A stretch of 22,172 nucleotides of DNA from Rhodobacteraceae bacterium UBA6273. Lineage in GTDB: Bacteria; Pseudomonadota; Alphaproteobacteria; Rhodobacterales; Rhodobacteraceae. The position numbers and the translations under genes are program-made. Location of the stretch: assembly GCA_002440625.1 (NCBI GenBank), contig DJUV01000290.1, forward strand, positions 1-22,172. The letters run 5' to 3'. Under the pieces are notes generated by a model. That model did not search any database, was not told where the DNA came from, and saw only the letters and a list, made by a program, of their open reading frames with translations. Shown here piece after piece: positions 16,027-22,172 of the stretch; within the stretch, counting starts at the first letter, position 1; every line of letters starts with the position of its first letter.

Positions 16027-17465
16027 ATGGCGGCAGCGGGCAGGGTACTTTCGGTCGCCTCCGAGGCGGTGCCGCTCATCAAGACGGGCGGGCTTGCCGA
16101 CGTGGCGGGTGCGCTCCCTGAGGCGCTGGCACCGGAAGGCTGGGACATGCGGGTGATGCTGCCCGCCTATCCCGGCCTGCTGGCCAAGCTTGGCAAGGCC
16201 GAAGAGGTCTGGACCTCGTCCGACCTCTTCGGCGGTCCTGCCCGGGTCATGATGGGCAGGGCGGGGGCGGTCACCTTCCTCCTCCTCGACGCGCCGCATC
16301 TTTATGACCGGCGCGGGGGGCCTTATTCCGAAAGCGGCCACGACTATGCCGACAACCCCGAACGCTTCGCCGCCCTGAGCTGGGCGGCGGCGGAAATTGC
16401 CCGCAACGGCACGAGCGATGGCTGGCGCCCGGATATTCTCCATGCCCATGACTGGCAGGCGGGGCTTGCCCCGGCCTACCTGCGCTATGGCCCGCAGACG
16501 GGCGTCAAGACCGTCCTCACCATCCACAACATCGCCTTCCAGGGCATCGCGGCGCCTTACAAGCTTGGCGTGCTGCGTCTTCCGGGCTGGGCCTTCTCGG
16601 CCGAACAGATCGAGTATTATGGCAATATCTCTACGCTGAAAGCAGGGCTGGTGACGGCGGATGCGATCACCACCGTCTCGCCGACCTATGCCGAGGAACT
16701 GATGCGGCCGGAATTTGGCATGGGCCTGCAAGGCGTCATCGCCGCCCGCGCCCGCGACCTCCACGGCATCCTGAACGGCGTGGACGAAGGCGTCTGGTCG
16801 CCGGAGACCGATCCCAACGCGGCGGCCTATTCGTCGAAGGACCTGAAGGCCAAAGCCGACAACCGCGCGGCGCTGGCTGCCGAGTTTGGCCTGACGCCGG
16901 GCGAGGGGCCTTTGGCCATCGTTGTCAGCCGCCTGACCGACCAGAAGGGCATCGACCTTCTCGTCGCGGTCCTGCCGGGTTTCATCGAAGCGGGGGGCAG
17001 CCTTGCTGTCCTCGGCTCCGGCGATCCGGTGCTTGAGGCGGCGATGCGGCGCGCGGCGGATCGCTGGCCGGGTCGTGTCGGCGTCCGCATTGGCTATGAC
17101 GAAGCGCTGTCGCACCGGATGTTCGCGGGCGGCGATGCCGTGCTTGTCCCCTCGCGGTTCGAACCCTGCGGGCTGACGCAGATGTACGGCCTTCGCTACG
17201 GCACGATCCCCGTGGTGGCGGCAACGGGTGGGCTCAACGACACGGTGATCGGCGCTACGCCGGCGAGCCTTAACGGCAAGGCCGCGACCGGCATCACCTT
17301 CCATCCGGTAGATGCCGGCGGCCTTCAGGGCGCGCTCCGACGCCTGACGGAGCTTTACGCCGACCGGGCGCTCTGGACCCAGATGGTCAAGCGCGCGATG
17401 AAGGCCGAGGTCGGCTGGGCCGAACCCGCTGCCCGCTACGCCGCGCTGTACCGGAGCCTGATGAA

Positions 17466-17469
<4 letters not shown>
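16027..17469 (+). CDS. glgA: glycogen synthase (ADP-glucose, GT5)
   Basis: This 480-residue GT-B glucosyltransferase extends alpha-1,4-glucan from ADP-glucose. Seen: the N-terminal ADP-glucose loop K19-TGGLADVAGALP, HAHDWQAGLAPAYL, TIHNIAFQG, TVSPTYAEEL, ILNGVDEGVWSPETD, VVSRLTDQKG, and the C-terminal catalytic-region glutamate E379 in PSRFEPCGLTQMYGLRYG (E377 in the E. coli enzyme). Length equals the family norm. The ATG at 16027 is chosen because AGGAG, overlapping the glgC stop codon, lies 6 nt upstream; an in-frame start at 15904 falls inside glgC. Its TGA overlaps the glgX GTG (GTGA, 17466-17469), so synthase and debranching enzyme are probably translated together. Confidence 0.97.
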
Positions 17470-21232
<3,763 letters not shown>

Positions 21233-21239
21233 GGCGAGG

Positions 21240-21290
21240 CCGGGGGACGCTGTCCCCCGGACCCCCCGAGGTATTTTCTGCAAGATGAAA
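21240..21290 (+). terminator. hairpin plus conserved tail after pgm (Rhodobacteraceae-type intergenic element)
   Basis: CCGGGGGAC (21240-21248) pairs perfectly with GTCCCCCGG (21252-21260) around GCT, a 9-bp GC stem. It is followed by ACCCCCCGAGGTATTTTC then TGCAAGATGAAA up to 21290. The hairpin starts 8 nt after the pgm stop. A T-run occurs only as TTTT about 12 nt past the stem, so it is an imperfect intrinsic terminator. The tail leads directly into the ribosome-binding AAAGGG of the next gene. I recall very similar hairpin-plus-tail sequences repeated many times in rhodobacteral genomes; that memory needs checking. Possible jobs are partial termination, mRNA 3'-end protection or processing. 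Confidence 0.6.
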
Positions 21291-21298
21291 GGGTGGCC

Positions 21299-22172
21299 AT
21301 GGCGGCTGAATGGTGGCGTGGCGCGGTGACCTATCAGGTCTATCCGCGGAGTTTTCAGGATGACAACGGCGACGGGGTGGGCGATCTGAACGGAATCACC
21401 CGGCGGCTTGGCCATATCGCCGATCTTGGCGCCGATGCGGTCTGGCTGTCGCCGGTCTTTACCTCGCCGATGAAGGACATGGGCTATGATGTCTCGGATT
21501 ACCGCGACATCGACCCGGTCTTCGGCACACTCGCCGATTTCGACGCGCTGCTGGCGCGGGCGCATGGGCTTGGGTTGAAGGTCATCGTCGATCAGGTGCT
21601 GTCGCATTCCTCGGACCAGCATCCCTGTTTCCGCGAAAGCCGCCGGAGCCGGGACAATGCCTATGCCGATTGGTATGTCTGGGCCGATCCGAAGCATGAC
21701 GGCGCGCCGCCGAACAACTGGATGGCCATTTTCGGCGGCGGCGCCTGGACCTGGGAGGCGCGGCGGCATCAGTATTACTTCCACAACTTCCTGGCCGAGC
21801 AGCCGGATTTCAACTTCCACAACCGGGCCGTGCAGGACTTTCACCTCGACAACATGCGCTTCTGGCTTGAGCGTGGCGTGGACGGTTTCCGGCTTGATAC
21901 GATCAACTACTATTTCCACGACAGGCTTCTGAGGGATGATGCCGCCGACTTCCGGTTGAAGAGGAAGCCCGAGGCCAATCCCTATAACATGCAGTATCAC
22001 CTCTTCTCGAAGAACCAGCCGGAGAACCTTGATTTTCTTAGAAGAATGCGGGCTCTGACCGACGAATACGATGCCCGCATGATGGTGGGCGAGGTCGGCG
22101 ACGGCCATCACGCGATCGAGCTGATGGGCCAGTATACCTCTGGCCGGCGCGTGCATCAGTGCTATTCCTTCG
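21299..22172 (+). CDS. GH13 alpha-glucosidase, N-terminal part (3' truncated by window)
   Basis: The frame runs open from ATG 21299 to the window end, 291 codons of an enzyme usually about 530-550 residues long. Seen: WWRGAVTYQVYPRSFQDDNG (5-24, the GH13 start), DLGADAVWLSPVFTSPMKDMGYDVSDYRDI (in part), VIVDQVLSHSSDQH, nucleophile D200 in GFRLDTINYYFHD, and acid/base E265 in MVGEVGDG. These match the AglA-like alpha-glucosidases of Alphaproteobacteria, which release glucose from maltose and short malto-oligosaccharides in the cytosol, the products left by GlgX and GlgP. Trehalose- or sucrose-acting relatives cannot be excluded. AAAGGG precedes the ATG; GTG at 21293 is an in-frame alternative. 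The 66-bp gap to pgm contains a strong hairpin, so it may be a separate or attenuated part of the operon. Confidence 0.9.
   Translation, partial: MAAEWWRGAVTYQVYPRSFQDDNGDGVGDLNGITRRLGHIADLGADAVWLSPVFTSPMKDMGYDVSDYRDIDPVFGTLADFDALLARAHGLGLKVIVDQVLSHSSDQHPCFRESRRSRDNAYADWYVWADPKHDGAPPNNWMAIFGGGAWTWEARRHQYYFHNFLAEQPDFNFHNRAVQDFHLDNMRFWLERGVDGFRLDTINYYFHDRLLRDDAADFRLKRKPEANPYNMQYHLFSKNQPENLDFLRRMRALTDEYDARMMVGEVGDGHHAIELMGQYTSGRRVHQCYSF

Overview
The window looks like a chromosomal segment of a GC-rich alphaproteobacterium, most likely of the Rhodobacteraceae (Rhodobacterales). The grounds are high GC in third codon positions, the glycogen gene order, a small protein family I know mainly from that group, and a hairpin with a conserved tail after pgm that resembles a repeat I recall from those genomes. 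No rRNA, tRNA, CRISPR array, insertion sequence, integrase or phage gene was seen. Every intact gene reads as ordinary chromosomal coding sequence. The annotation rests on motif reading by eye, without database searches.

Left part (1-5284): the 3' end of an ABC exporter ATPase faces a membrane-anchored, FMN/3Fe-4S glutamate-synthase-domain protein on the minus strand. That gene is divergent from a three-gene efflux operon: a MarR regulator, an EmrA-like periplasmic adaptor and an EmrB-like 14-helix MFS pump. The intergenic region between them carries two small inverted repeats that could be MarR sites.

Middle part (5302-8754, minus strand): a TetR/BetI-like regulator, an AruH-like aminotransferase and an AruI-like ThDP enzyme form a tightly overlapping operon. 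It is best read as an arginine transaminase (2-ketoarginine) module. A near-perfect 20-bp palindrome sits on a good -35/-10 promoter just upstream of the regulator, which suggests autoregulation. Two small minus-strand genes follow (8841-9487): a DUF1127-like 63-residue protein and a 109-residue phasin-like protein.

Right part (about 9488-22172, plus strand): a 620-bp non-coding leader holds two identical LacI-type operator-like sequences and a third weaker copy. It precedes a complete glycogen operon, glgP-glgB-glgC-glgA-glgX-pgm, and then a GH13 alpha-glucosidase cut by the window end. Together these genes make ADP-glucose from glucose-1-phosphate (GlgC), elongate and branch the polymer (GlgA, GlgB), release glucose-1-phosphate (GlgP), debranch limit dextrins (GlgX), connect to glucose-6-phosphate (Pgm) and probably hydrolyse the released malto-oligosaccharides (glucosidase).

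I found no convincing novel multi-gene system. The points most worth following are the operator cluster before glgP, the hairpin element after pgm, the TetR-aruH-aruI module with its palindrome, the stand-alone GltS-domain protein, and the phasin-like gene beside the glycogen locus.
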